A stretch of 64,000 nucleotides of DNA from Mycoplasmoides fastidiosum (GTDB lineage Bacteria; Bacillota_I; Bacilli_A; Mycoplasmatales; Mycoplasmoidaceae): NCBI RefSeq assembly GCF_024498275.1, contig NZ_CP101809.1, positions 620,001-684,000 on the forward strand. The letters run 5' to 3'. A model generated the notes under the pieces. It was not told the DNA's origin, did no database searches, and worked only from the letters and a program-made list of their open reading frames with translations. This document shows positions 10,220 to 21,700 of this stretch, piece after piece; the first letter of the stretch is position 1, and each line of letters opens with the position of its first letter. The translations under genes and the position numbers were made by a program.

Positions 10220-11398
10220 TTAACTATTCTTTGTCAAATTTGTTAAATTGTTGACAACAACTTTGCCTTTAAGAACATGCAATAAAATATCTAAATCAGA
10301 ATTAACTAAGACTAAATTCGCATGATGACCAATAGCAATATTCCCATATTGGTTTTCTAGTTGTAAATTTTTGGCCGCATTATAAGATGAAACTTTTACT
10401 AGTTCAGATCAGCTACAATTGGTTACATCTTTAAAATGCTTAACCACTTTGTTATATTTCATTCCACTTCCTGCTAAACTGGACATGTCTTTCAAATAAA
10501 AAACATCATCTTTTTTTAAGATATCTAAATTATTCAACTTATAAAGACCATTAGCTAATCCTTTAGCTGGCAGTGAATCTGAAACCACACTTAAATTTTG
10601 AGTTCCTAAAACTCGGTAAGTAAAATCAATCAAGGAATTAGTTGTATGATAACCATCACTAATTAATTCAATACAAAAATCAATATTTCATTTTTTATTT
10701 TCTAGAACAACATTTACAATCCCTGTTTTGCGATGATCAAATCCACTCATGGCATTATATAAATGAGTGATTCGTTTAAAACAATTTTCTTGGATGCCTA
10801 AACGCGAAAACTGATAATCATTACTATGACCAATACTGAAAATAAAATAATTTTGAAATTGTTTTAATAATTCTAAAGCATTAGTTTCAGGCGCAATTGT
10901 CAAACAAACTTGATTAGGTGAAAAATGGTTTTGTAATTCTGATAAAAAATCCAAATCAATACTATTAATTAAATCAGCTTCGTGTGCACCTTTTTTTTCA
11001 ACTGAAATAAATGGCCCTTCAATATACCAGCCTAAGTAATTAAAATTATGCTCCTGTTGAAAAAGTTGACGATATTTTTCCATCATTACTCGCAAATCAA
11101 CCCGAGAACAAGTAACCGTTGTGGCTAAAACAGCACTAACGCCTTCTTTGATAATTTCTTGTTCATAATACAATAATTTTTTTTCATAATCAGATTCGAT
11201 GATATCGTTAAAAGATCAATTATAGCCACCATGAGTATGACTATCAATAAATCCAGGCATTAAAATTAATCCTTGACAATCTATCCCTTCTTGATCAGTT
11301 TTGCCCCGATTAATTTGAGTAATTTGGTTATCAATAATTTCGATTCAGCCCCTGAATTGTTTTTGAATAGTTGTGATTAACGCATTTTTTAAAATCAT
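10220..11398 (-). CDS. nagA: N-acetylglucosamine-6-phosphate deacetylase
   Basis: 392 residues. NagA removes acetate from GlcNAc-6-P, giving GlcN-6-P, the substrate of NagB (encoded at 24.6 kb). Amidohydrolase landmarks in order: LMPGFIDSHTHGGYN, WYIEGPFIS (metal Glu), FSIGHSNDYQ, ITHLYNAMSGFDHR, LISDGYHTT and VVSDSLPAKGL with the catalytic Asp. It ends 13 bp from mtlF, convergent, and lies downstream of the ABC importer operon, separated from it by a terminator at 11.5 kb. Own promoter not obvious. Confidence 0.92.
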
Positions 11399-11503
11399 TT
11401 TCTTACTAGTTTCATTTTGTTCAATTTAAATTATTTTAATGTAAAAAAGATTTACTCATTTTTAAAATTCCAAGAATGATTGAAATTATTTTTGAATCAT
11501 AAT

Positions 11504-11536
11504 AAAAAACCACAAGAATGATTCTTGTGGTTTTTG
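11504..11536 (-). terminator. Terminator of the sugar ABC operon
   Basis: 15-bp perfect arms (AAAAACCACAAGAAT / ATTCTTGTGGTTTTT) around a single base, 23 bp after the last permease gene; the minus-strand tail is T-rich. It insulates nagA from the ABC operon. Confidence 0.88.
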
Positions 11537-11558
11537 GATTTCTTGTTAGGTATTATTC

Positions 11559-12395
11559 TTAATTATTTTGTTTTACCGGATTAGTAAAACTGCGGTTTAC
11601 TCATTTTGTGGTTGATCAGTAAAAAATTAAAGGAATTATCATCGTAATAATCGCTCCAGCAGCGACTAAATTTTCTAATTGACCACTAGGAATCATCCCT
11701 GTAGTGCGAAACCATTGTCCCAAGAAAATAATGCCTGTACCAGGTAAAATAATGTTCGGTCATAAAAAACTATTTCAAGCATAAATTAAACTAAAAATTG
11801 CAGAGACAATTAATGAAAACTGAATTTTTGGTAAATACATATAAACAATTCTATCCCACACACTTAAGCGATCAATCATCACCATTTTGCTAAATTTTTC
11901 TCCAATGTTTAAAAAAGCATTTTGAAAATACATCAATGAAAAAAAAGAAAAAATTAAGGGTGCACTTAAAGGCAAAAAGATTACTGATTGTTTTAGATCT
12001 CAAGAAATAGTGTTTTTATATAATCCTGTATATAAAATGATTTCGGGAATCGACATAAAAAACATTAACACTAATGAAATAATTAATCGGGTTTTTTGTT
12101 TCATTAAACTTAAACCAAATCCCCCAGTAACTAAAATAATTGTTTTTAACAAACTAGCTAATAAAGCAAATAAAATTGTTCATCCTAAAGCGAAATAAAA
12201 CCGGGAATCTGAACGAATTACTTCAAGGAAATTGCCGATATTAAACCCATCAGGAATGATACTTTGACTTGGACTAGTGATCTGAGTGTTACTGAATAAA
12301 GAAACAATGATTAAGAAATAAATTGGTGAAATAATAACCAAAAGCATAAAAGCTGCAAGAGCTAACCGAATCATTAAAGAAAAAATGCGTTTCAT
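11559..12395 (-). CDS. CUT1 sugar ABC importer permease (MalG/UgpE-like)
   Basis: 278 residues. MalG-type inner-membrane permease: N-terminal helix (LALAAFMLLVIISPIYFLIIVS), about six membrane segments in total, and a degenerate EAA loop that docks the ATPase (MVMIDRLSVWDRIVYMYLPKI; consensus EAA-x3-G-x9-I-x-LP). Start ATG shares one base with the stop of the upstream permease. The M. pneumoniae branch has an equivalent permease/permease/ATPase set annotated as glycerol-3-phosphate/sugar importer; substrate here is undetermined. Confidence 0.85.
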
Positions 12396-13351
12396 TATTG
12401 TCTCCTACTCAGATTAAGTAGCTTTATTTTATTAACTAGTTGTTGTATTCCTTGATTAATTTGACGACGATATTTTGCCAAATAATAAATGGCAATAGAA
12501 ATGAAAGTAATTAATAACAAATAACTTAAAGTTAAAACAGAAGCAGCTCCCACTCGTCCAAATAATGGCTCTGGACTAATTTTTAAATAGTAATAAATGT
12601 AATATGAAAAAGTAGAAACATTATTAACGCGTAAAGTTGATTCTGTATAAATCGCTACAGGATTAAGTAATAATGCTTGAAGTATATTGATATACATCAA
12701 TAAAATTAAAGTTGTTCTAATTTTTTGAAAATAAATATTTTGCACTTTATCAGCAAAAGTTAATCGATCAATATTCATTAAAGCCGTATATTTTTTCTTT
12801 TGTGCGGTAAAGTGAAATAAAAAGATTACAGTATTAAAGGGTCAAATGCGTCACAAATGAAAAACAACTAGTACGATTAAATTATTGTTGCCTTCAGTGA
12901 AATTAGTTCTAGTTCCAAAAATTAAATTGAATGCCGCTTTCTCAGTATCAAATAAATAAATAAAAGCGATTCCAATTGCAAAACCAGAAATAAAAAATTG
13001 GGAGAATAAGATACCCACAACCACACTGCGAAAGATTTTGTTAAAAAAACTATTTAACAAGAAAGCTAAAATTAAACTTAAGCCAAATCCTAATGGAACT
13101 CCAAGAAATAAAATAATGTTGGAATAATAAAAAGCATTATTAAAATCACGATCACCAATGACTGTTTCAAAATTTTTAATACCAATTGTAAAATTCACTC
13201 GATCAAAAATTTCAGTAACTTTAAATGCTTCAGTGATTCCAGTAAAAAATGGCACAACCAAAAACATCATTGTCATCAAAAAAATTGGGGTCATTCATAG
13301 TCATGGTTTGATTTTATTTGCAGTGAATCAAGGTTTAATTTTGCTTTTCAT
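12395..13351 (-). CDS. CUT1 sugar ABC importer permease (MalF/UgpA-like)
   Basis: 318 residues. Six predicted helices starting with TPIFLMTMMFLVVPFFTGI; EAA-like loop ALMNIDRLTFADKVQNIYFQKI. TGA-Trp codons at the minus-strand positions near 12841 and 13294-13330 join three frame pieces. Its first 17 bases overlap the end of the ATPase gene and its last base is shared with the next permease, so the operon is translationally coupled. Forms the heterodimeric channel with the MalG-like subunit. Confidence 0.85.
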
Positions 13352-14537
13352 AAACTAAATTAATTCCTTGTTGATTAAATTTAATGACTGCTTCAGGTTT
13401 ATAACTAATATTAACTCGATCATTAGTTTGACAAATTAAATGGGATAAAAAAGCCGATAATTTTAATTGGGTTTTTTCATTTAATACTTCACAAATATTG
13501 AAATTACCAGTATTAATAATGTTCGTAATTACAAATTCTCCATTTGGATCTTTTTCAAGTTTTAAATGTTTAGGACGAATAAAATGTTTAACGCCATTTT
13601 CTTCTTTTAAAAAGTTAATTTTAGGGTATCCAATGAATTCAGCAATCTCTAAATTATAAGGTTGTTCAAAAAAACGCTCAGGATGATCATATTGTTGAAC
13701 TTTTTTATCAGATAGATAAATAATATAATCTGATATTAAAACAGCATCATTTTGATCATGAGTGACCATTAAAACAGTTAGTTTAAATTTACGTTGAATT
13801 TCTCGTAATCAATCCCGAGCCTGAGTTTTAGTATCTGCATCTAAGGATGAAAATGGTTCATCCATAAAAATAATTTTACTATTCTTAATAAGAGCTTTAG
13901 CAATTGCAACACGTTGGCGTTGCCCGCCTGAAATTTGACTTGCTTTGTTTTTAAGAATATGATCAATTTTTAAGTTTTTACTTAAAACTTCAATTTCATT
14001 TTTAATGTGTTTTTTTAAATTAGTGACTTTATGTAATTGCAATAATAAATTAATTTTTTTAGTTCTAATTAAAACTCAATACAATTGATAAAGTTTTTGT
14101 CAAATTTTTCAGATTGATTTTTGCTCATCATAACAATTTTTTAATTGCTGAAAATGAGCTAGAAAATTTGAATCATCAATTTGATTTTGGTCAATAAATT
14201 GCTGGATTAGTTTAATTAATTTTTTAATAACTCAATCATAGGAATTTTTAATTGAAAGATAAATGTTTTTATAAACACTGATCTCATCGTATAACATGGA
14301 ATCTTGAAAAACAAAACCTAAATTAGATTTTCAACTAGGATTCTTATAAACAACAGAACCCTTAGTAGGTTTTAAAAGACCCACTAAGGCGTTGATTAAT
14401 GTTGTTTTACCGGTTCCGCTTGAACCCAAAAGACAGGTTAAAGTGTTTTCATAAATTTCTAAATTTAAGTTTTCTAAAATTAGTTTTTTATGAAATTCGA
14501 TTGAGAGATTATTGATTGCAATTGCTATTTTTCTCAT
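13335..14537 (-). CDS. CUT1 ABC importer ATPase (MsmK/UgpC-like) with insertion
   Basis: 400 residues. Walker [10 protein letters not shown] near residue 38, Q-loop [13 protein letters not shown], signature [15 protein letters not shown] near residue 203, Walker [13 protein letters not shown], switch His [11 protein letters not shown], then a C-terminal MalK-type regulatory beta domain (about 290-400). The distance from Walker A to the signature is roughly 65 residues longer than in ordinary MalK proteins; the extra helical, Lys/Gln-rich block (about 98-180) sits between Q-loop and signature. A similar oversized ATPase exists in M. genitalium. Second gene of the operon after the lipoprotein. 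Confidence 0.87.
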
Positions 14538-14568
14538 TTGATCGATTTAAATTGTTTTCTATTAAGAA

Positions 14569-16416
14569 TTATTGGGATAAATTTTCTTCTTTTAATTTTG
14601 CAAGTAATTCATTGCCAGTTATTTTCTTAGCACCTTCATCCCCTAAACTTTTAATTTGAGATGAAATTTCGCTGCTTAATTTTAACGTATTAATGTCACT
14701 TGCATCATTAAATAAAACTTGTTTATTGCTATTTTCTAGATTATATGGTGCAGCCTTTTGAGCTTGTAAAAATAAGAGATAATCTTCAGCAGAAAGTTGT
14801 AAACTACGATTTAAAAACTTAACATCACTATTTTGATCATTATCAGTCAAATTAGTTTGTTTAGATTTATAAAATTCAATTTGTTTTTGAACTTTAGCTT
14901 CATCACCAAATTTATCTTTTAACGGAATAAAATAGCTAGATTCTTGTTCAATAAAATCACTAACTTTCATTCCGTTTTCTAATTGTCCTTTATAAATCCA
15001 ATTTAAGAATTTTTTTAAAGCCAAATCTTTAGTTTCATTTATGCTAATTGGCACTAATGAAGAACCACCAGCAACATAAGTTTGTAATTGTTGTTCATTT
15101 GTGCTTGGAGTTGATGTTTTGGTAAATTGATTGAATCAGAAAACATCTTTATCTAATTCTGCAAAACTGTTGAAAAGTGTTTGATTTACCTGTTTGTCTT
15201 TTGTTGCAAAAAAGAGTTTGCTTAATTGGGATTGGACTGATTGACGTACACCTACATTTGGGGCAATAGCAATAGCAGTATCAGCTGTTCTTAATAACCA
15301 AGATGCTCAGTCATTAGTGTTTTTAGTGAAGAAAATGTTGCGTAATTTTTTAGCCACATTAGGAGTTTCATAATAAGCAATGAAAGCATCAAAAGCTTTT
15401 GTAAACTGTTGGGCTTTGGTTTCATCTTTTAAGAAAGTATAATCAACAATATTAGATTTATTATTTTCAGCTTTTGGCAAATATTTCCAAATATAATCAT
15501 TGATCTGAGATCCTGTTTCTTCTCACAATCGGCGACTAAAGACACTAGAAGAATAATCGATTGATAAAACATTAGCATATTTACTGTCTTTTGAAACAGT
15601 TTCGCCTGTTTTTAAAGTTAAAACATCAACTATTTTCTTAGTAAATTCAGTTAATTTATCATAATGAGTGAAAGTATCTTCATTAATGGTTAATCCGGTT
15701 AATTTCTTAGTTGCATCAGCATTTGTGCCATCTTTATATTCATAACGGTTTCAAACAGTTTGTGCAATTTTTGTTTTGGCTTGTTCGGTTGTTGTGGATT
15801 TTAATTGCTTTAAAACCCCACTGGAATTAGTAACTGGTTCAGAAACTGTTGCACCATGATAAGTAGCTTGATCAATTAAAAATTTAAGAACAGGTAGATT
15901 AATGGCTAATGATTCAGTGGTTGAAACATTGTAAGGAATAGCATATAAGCGAGAAGTATCGTTAGAACCAACTACAGTTGTATAAAGTTGGTTTAATTCA
16001 GGAGCAAAATCTTCAGGTTTTAAAATATCTGATACATTCAATAATCTTTGATAACTATTAATAGTTGCAGCACTAGCTGCAGAATTCAAAATTAAAGAAG
16101 GAGTTTGTTTATCATTACCAGTAATTTTGGTGATAGTGTCGTTTAACAATCCAAACTCACTATTTAAATTATTTTCTTTTGTGGTCAATAATTTAACTGG
16201 CAAGAAATTTTCGGTGTTTTTTTGTTGCTCATTATAAAGCGGGACAATTTTTGTCAACGCAATGGCCATCGGATAAACACTGGATTGTGCAATGGAAAAG
16301 ATTAGTTCTGGATCATAGCCAGTATTAGAACAAGCAGCTAAAATCAAACTGCTTAGTGAAACGCCAATTAATAAACTCTTAACTTTTAATAGGCGTTTAA
16401 AATTAGTTTTTTTCAT
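14569..16416 (-). CDS. Substrate-binding lipoprotein of the CUT1 importer
   Basis: 615 residues. N-terminus MKKTNFKRLLKVKSLLIG..., hydrophobic stretch and lipobox LILAACSN give a diacylglyceryl-Cys near residue 29. The mature part is a large solute-binding-like protein (SSVYPMAIALTKIVPLYNEQQ, ASWLLRTADTAIAIAPNVG). The reading frame is open 54 bases further upstream (to 16470), but the start at 16416 puts the Lys-rich signal at the N-terminus and is preferred. First gene of the operon, 31 bp before the ATPase. The start codon directly follows a homopolymer tract, described separately. Ligand unknown; the nearby nagA hints at amino sugars, which is inference only. Confidence 0.82.
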
Positions 16417-16429
16417 TTTTTTTTTTTTT
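16416..16429 (-). repeat. 14-nt poly-A tract touching the lipoprotein start codon
   Basis: On the minus strand 14 consecutive A, the last being the A of the ATG at 16416. No Shine-Dalgarno-like motif lies between the tract and the start. Tract length is variable in such sites in mycoplasmas through slipped-strand errors. Because it lies upstream of the start, a length change would alter leader spacing, not frame (unless the longer upstream start is used). Confidence 0.7.
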
Positions 16430-16858
16430 AGGAATGGGTTTCTAAATAATTGTCGTTTAGAATCGTACAAAAAATAAAAATTGGTTAAATCATTAATTTA
16501 GCTTTTAAGTAGCCTATTTCACTACTATAAAAGAACCAGATTGCAAGTTTGAATATTAAAAATTTAATCTAATTCCTGTTAAAAAGGAATGATTGATAAA
16601 TGATTTAAATCCAAACGGCAAAGCGGATTTTTATTAATAACTAAAAATATTTCTACTAAATTATATTCCTATTAAAAAATATGGTTTATTTTTTCAGAAG
16701 AAAAATTATTCTTTTTCTAAAAAGTAACAAAAAATTATTCCAGCTTAATTACTAAAAAATTTCAACATAAACCAAATTTTACAATTTTAAACATTTGGCT
16801 GAAGAATGAGTATGTTTTATAAAAATTGATAGACATTCGTTTTTTTTTTAATAAAAAA
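16430..16858. other. Non-coding AT-rich region between importer operon and rpmB
   Basis: No convincing gene. It must hold the promoter of the importer operon (minus strand). An imperfect inverted repeat, ATTCC ... GGAAT, is present near 16571-16590, and a related block, ATTCCTATTAAAAAATATGG, lies near 16665-16684; both are candidate operators but nothing proves it. Confidence 0.4.
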
Positions 16859-16889
16859 ACAAAAAGATCCAACCGAAGTTGGATCTTTT
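16859..16889 (-). terminator. Terminator after rpmB with TTCG loop
   Basis: 12-bp arms AAAAGATCCAAC / GTTGGATCTTTT closing a stable TTCG tetraloop on the minus strand, followed by a T-rich run. Lies 17 bp after the rpmB stop. Confidence 0.92.
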
Positions 16890-16905
16890 CTCAATCATAA
16901 AATTC

Positions 16906-17103
16906 TTAAACTAACTTACCAAGTTTTTTTAAAGTTCTTAGAGTTTTAGTTGAAACCCGTAATTTAACTGATTGGCCATTTTTGGTTTGAATTCGAACAT
17001 TTTGTAAATTCAAATTCCATTTACGTTTAGTGATGTTTAACGCTTTTGAACGGTTGTTACCAGATAGTGGACCGCGGTTAGTTAACTGATCTCGACGTGC
17101 CAT
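16906..17103 (-). CDS. rpmB: 50S ribosomal protein L28
   Basis: 65 residues, typical for L28. [35 protein letters not shown] and a basic C-terminus are characteristic of the family. Single-gene transcript: Shine-Dalgarno AAGAAGG upstream, extended -10 promoter at 17250, and a TTCG-loop terminator after it. Confidence 0.95.
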   Translation of the reverse strand: MARRDQLTNRGPLSGNNRSKALNITKRKWNLNLQNVRIQTKNGQSVKLRVSTKTLRTLKKLGKLV

Positions 17104-17249
17104 AGAAAATCCCTTCTTTATGTTTAAATTAATTTGTCAAATTTATGATGATTTAAGAATTTAGTTTCAAAAATTAAATTGAAAAAGCTGTTTTTTATGA
17201 TGAAAATTAATTTGTTAAAAAATTAATTCATAACCATAAGACAGAGAAT

Positions 17250-17258
17250 ATTATACCA
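17250..17258 (-). promoter_or_regulatory. rpmB promoter, extended -10
   Basis: On the minus strand TGGTATAAT, a consensus TATAAT (17250-17255) with the extended TGn element, about 150 bp before the rpmB start. No clear -35 box. Confidence 0.7.
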
Positions 17259-17431
17259 AAAAAAATATAAAATTAATTAAATGAATTAGTGCCTAAATCA
17301 ATTGCTTAAATTATTTGTTATCGAAATAAAAATTCCTAAATTAAAGTTTTTCGACTGGATAAATTTGTAAAATTATTTCAGAATTGATTAAACATGGAAT
17401 TTAATTATGTTCGAAATAAATCGGGATAAAA

Positions 17432-17455
17432 TATAATTATTAATTTTTTAAGGAG
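17432..17455 (+). promoter_or_regulatory. glpO promoter -10 and strong ribosome binding site
   Basis: Perfect -10 TATAAT at 17432-17437 and Shine-Dalgarno AAGGAG at 17450-17455, 7 bp before the ATG at 17463. This is one of the few textbook ribosome binding sites in the window and points to strong translation. Confidence 0.75.
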
Positions 17456-17462
17456 AAGAAAT

Positions 17463-18611
17463 ATGAAACAATTTGATGTTGCAATCATTGGTGGTGGTAT
17501 TGTTGGAACTGCAATCGCTTATGAATTAGCTAAATATCAACTAACAGTTGGGCTATTTGAAAAAAATCCTGTTCTAGCCCGAGAAACTTCTTTTGGTAAT
17601 TCAGGAGTAATTCATGGCGGATTTGATCCTGAACCTCATAAAGTAGAAGCACGACTAAATGTTTTAGGTAATAAATTATGGGTCGAACAAGTTTTCCCCC
17701 ATTTACATTTCCCCCACCGTCAAGTTGATTCATTAGTAATTGGCTTTAATGAAGAAGAAATGGAACATGTTCGCATGTTATATCACCGCGGACTAGAAAA
17801 TGGAGTTGCTAGTGCAGATTTAAAAGTGATTGACAGAGAAGAATTATTAAATCGGGAACCACATCTTAACCCTAAAGCTTTAGGAGCGTTATTATGCACT
17901 AGTTCTTGGGTTGTTGATCCTGTTAAAGCCGCAACTGCATTTGCTGGAGCAGCGATGAATAATGGTATGCAACTGTTTTTAAAAGCTGCAATTACCCGTA
18001 TTCATAAAATTGACCAGTTATTTCAAGTTACAGTTAATGAGACCGAACAATACCAAGCCCGAATTATCATTAATGCTGCTGGACATTATGCTGATCTTAT
18101 AGCTGCTATGGCTGGTTATCCAGATTTTCAACAAACTACCCGACGTGGCGAGTATCGGGTATTAGATTCTAGTCAAGCTTCATTGGTAAATTCTGTTTGT
18201 TTTAAAGTACCAACCATTCACGGTAAGGGCGTTATTGTTGCCCCACTATTAAATGGTAATTTATTAGTCGGGCCAACTGCTGAAGAAGGAATTCCTAAAA
18301 CTGATACTAGTTTAATTACTCCTGCTAAATATAATTACATCGGTCAAATTGGTCGGGATTTAGTGCCCAGTTTAGATTTAGATCGAACTGTTTTAAGTTT
18401 TGCGGGATCACGTCCAATCGACATTGCTACTAATGATTTTGTAATTCAAGCGGCGAAAAATGAACCTTGCTTCATTAACGCAGCTGGAATGCAATCACCC
18501 GGCTTATCTTCAGCCCCAGCAACCGCATTAGAAATCGTTAAGCTAATTCAAGCTACTGGAATTAATTTAGTGAAACGTCCTGATTTTCAGCCCGATTACA
18601 CCGTATTATAA
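17463..18611 (+). CDS. glpO: FAD-dependent glycerol-3-phosphate oxidase (GlpO/GlpD type)
   Basis: 382 residues with no TGA codon, the length of the M. pneumoniae GlpO. In that species the enzyme oxidises glycerol-3-phosphate to DHAP with O2, releasing H2O2, a main cytotoxin. The Rossmann motif IIGGGIVGTAIAYELAKY is at residues 8-25; SFGNSGVIHGGFDPEPHK binds FAD and contains the His of the family; VDPVKAATAFAGAA and the C-terminal INAAGMQSPGLSSAPA are typical DAO-fold segments. The same fold includes L-2-hydroxyglutarate oxidases, so the substrate is known only by family. Monocistronic, with its own promoter and terminator. Confidence 0.85.
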   Translation: MKQFDVAIIGGGIVGTAIAYELAKYQLTVGLFEKNPVLARETSFGNSGVIHGGFDPEPHKVEARLNVLGNKLWVEQVFPHLHFPHRQVDSLVIGFNEEEMEHVRMLYHRGLENGVASADLKVIDREELLNREPHLNPKALGALLCTSSWVVDPVKAATAFAGAAMNNGMQLFLKAAITRIHKIDQLFQVTVNETEQYQARIIINAAGHYADLIAAMAGYPDFQQTTRRGEYRVLDSSQASLVNSVCFKVPTIHGKGVIVAPLLNGNLLVGPTAEEGIPKTDTSLITPAKYNYIGQIGRDLVPSLDLDRTVLSFAGSRPIDIATNDFVIQAAKNEPCFINAAGMQSPGLSSAPATALEIVKLIQATGINLVKRPDFQPDYTVL

Positions 18612-18675
18612 TTTCAAACAAGATTCATGATCTTAATTTAGCATAAGTTCATGCTTCATTGAATCAAAGCAAAAT

Positions 18676-18710
18676 AAAACCCTCCACTGTTTCAAACAGT
18701 GGAGGGTTTT
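18676..18710. terminator. Bidirectional terminator between glpO and the coiled-coil gene
   Basis: 17-bp perfect arms AAAACCCTCCACTGTTT / AAACAGTGGAGGGTTTT with A on one flank and T on the other, placed between two convergent genes. Confidence 0.92.
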
Positions 18711-18748
18711 TAACTGAATTTGGGGAAACTAATTCGAATTATTTAGAA

Positions 18749-21700
18749 TTATTTACCACCAAACAAGTTTTTTAATTTGCCAAAAATACCTTCTTTTTTA
18801 GCCGGAGCAACTGGTTCAGTTTCTGATTCTGTTTCTTCTTCTGAACTATCAGTTAAATCATGACTTTGATTTTGTTCAGCTGCTTCATCTGCTAATCCTT
18901 CAGGTTCGTGATCATGGTTATGATCAGTAGTATCATATTGATTAAAATGATCAGTTGGTTCTTGATCTAGTTCACCTGTTGATTCATCTTGTTGATCAGT
19001 GTGACGATGGGTATCGAAGTAACTGTTTTCAGGACTACTTAATTCAGGCATACTTGGATCAGTGTCTTTATCAACTACTTCATCATGAGCAGTTGGTTCA
19101 GCAAATAAATCATCTTCTAATAAGTGTTTTTCAATTGCTTCATCAAAAGTATTTTCTTCATTGATTTCATCAATTTCAGACTTTAAGTAATTATTGAATT
19201 CATCTCGGGATTGTTCGAATTCTAATTTGCCAATTTCCATTTGTTCATCAAATTGTCGTTTTAGTTCATCACGCAATTTAACTGCTTGTTCAACCCGAGT
19301 TTCGCTACGCTCAGTGAAGGAAGATAAATGTAAAATTTCTTCATCAATTTGCATAATTCGTTTTTTGATTTCAGATAAATCAATTTCTGAAACTCGATTT
19401 GGTTGTTCGGATTCAGTTGGAGCAGGTTCACGATAAGTTAAATCATCAAACACCGCACTGATTTTATCATCTGTTTTATCATCGTTCATAATTTCGTTTT
19501 CTTCTTCAATTAAGCTTAATTGTTGATCTAATTGATTTTCATCAACTGCTAATGCGGATTCATCAACTAAATCTTCGGGTTTAAAGGCACTGAAATCTGG
19601 TGCTTCAAAGCTAAAGTCTTCAGTTGAAGCAGGTTGTTGTTCTGATTCAACCCGTTGAATTGGTCCACTTAAATCTTCTAAAGTTACTAAATCTTCGGTT
19701 ACATTAGATTCATGATCAACATTATCACCCAATAAGTCTTCAGTGCTAATGACATCAACATCACTAAATTCAGCAAAATTATTTTGTTCAGGAGCAAAAT
19801 CAGTTGAACTTAAATCATCACTTAAATCAAATTCTTCTTGGTTTAATTGATCAATTAAACTATCATCATTTGTTTCAATTGGTTGGGTTTCCTGAGAATC
19901 CAAATTGGTTGGTTCAATCTCAACTGGTTGATCTAAGAAAGCTTCTAATTGTTCATTAGCACTTTCAATGTTTAGTTCTGGACCTAATGGCGCTTCATCA
20001 GCTAATGGGTTATCAAAACTATTAGTTCATGGTTCTTCAAATGGTTCTAAATCTAATACTTCATTAGATTCTTGGAAACTTAAATCTTCTGGTTTAGCTA
20101 AATAATCTAGGTTTTGTAATCGTTGACTAGATTGTGGCAATGTTGGTTCAAACTGGTCAGTAATAACCAAGTTTTTACCATTTAATTCCACATATTTTTC
20201 AGTAATCAAATTTTTAGCAAAGTGATACACTTCTTTTTTGTGTTCGCTAACAATTTTGGAATGAATTTCACTAGATACTTGAGCCACCGCTAAAGCATCA
20301 GCTTCTTCTTGACGTAGTTTGCGCTCTAATTCGGCATTTTCAGCAGCAATTTCACGATCAATTTGTTCTTTTTGAGCACGGACTCGAGCCATTTCTGCTT
20401 CCAATTCACGTTCTGTTTCAACCTGAGCCGCAACAACTTCAGCTTCTTTGGCCATTTGTTCTTCTTCTAGTAAGCGACGCTCTAATTGCGCTTGTTCTAA
20501 TCGGGATTGTTGTTCTGGAGTTAGCTCATCATTTTCATGTAACTGATCAATTACTAAGTATTCATCATCATCTTTAGTAACTGGGTTTAAGCCTAATAAA
20601 GATAATTTAGCTTGATCATTTAAATATGTTTCTCGGGATTGAGTATCAGCTAAAGATAATGCATAATCCAAGTTAACAATTTTTTCTACTGCTGGAGCTA
20701 ATTCAACACGTACGAATGGGTTTTGTTTTGTTTGATTATTATCAAACATGAACTCTTCAATTTTAGGATTTTCTTGATAGAAGCCTTTAACTTTATACTC
20801 GTTAACAACTTCTTCATAAACTTTTTCTCAATCGATTTGGTTTTCTTTAGCAAGTTCTAATGATTGCATTTGATTGATAGATAAACGATCAATTTGTGCA
20901 GCAACTACTTCAGAAATTTGAGTTAGTAATTCGATTTTTTTGGTAAAGATTTCATTAATTTCAGAAATTCCTTTACCATTTCATAATTTTCAAACAACTT
21001 CAAAGTTTTCTCTGATTTCTTCATTCAATTTTTTAGATAATTGATAAATTTCGTTTTCAAAGAACATTAAAGATTGACTACGTTTTTTCAAGTCTTCTTT
21101 AATTAATTTACGTCGTTTTAATAATTTAATTTTTGCACCAACTAAAACATCGTTTAATTCTACTTGACGTTCTTTTAAACTTTGTTGTTGGGTGTGTAAA
21201 TTTTTAATACGTTCTTCATAGTTATCAACAACTTCAAATTCACGTAAAGTTTCAATGGAATTGTTAATTTTACTTTCATCTAAGTCAATTTGAGCTTGAA
21301 CTAAAGCAATATTTTCTTGAATTCGACCTTGTTCAGCTAGTTGATTTAAATGCTCTTGTTCTCGTTCAGCAATTAATAATAATTCTGAATTATCAGGTTT
21401 TTGAGCTCGTAATTCTAATTCAAATTTAGCCTTAGCTTTCTTAGCTTTATGAGTATTTACAACTCGTTGATACAATAACTCTTCGAATTCTTTTTTACGG
21501 TATTCAATATCATTTAATTGTTGATCAAAATTACTTAGTTTATCGATAACAAAATCTTGATGGCGATTTAAAGTTTCAGTAGTTGCATTTACTTTGGTAT
21601 AGTTACGTGGCACAAAGTTTTGGTAACGTTGAGAAAGAGTTTGATTTTCGGTATTAACAATTTCGATTGCTTTATTAACTTGATCTAGTTCAGCAACTGT

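Noticed and set aside
16430-16470. Start of the importer lipoprotein at 16470
   Set aside because: It would place 18 extra residues before a normal lipoprotein signal peptide; kept only as an alternative because of the homopolymer.
18955-19436. Plus-strand open frames inside the acidic protein gene
   Set aside because: They are antisense shadows of Asp/Glu/Ser/Gln-rich codons, with no ribosome binding site and composition unlike neighbours.
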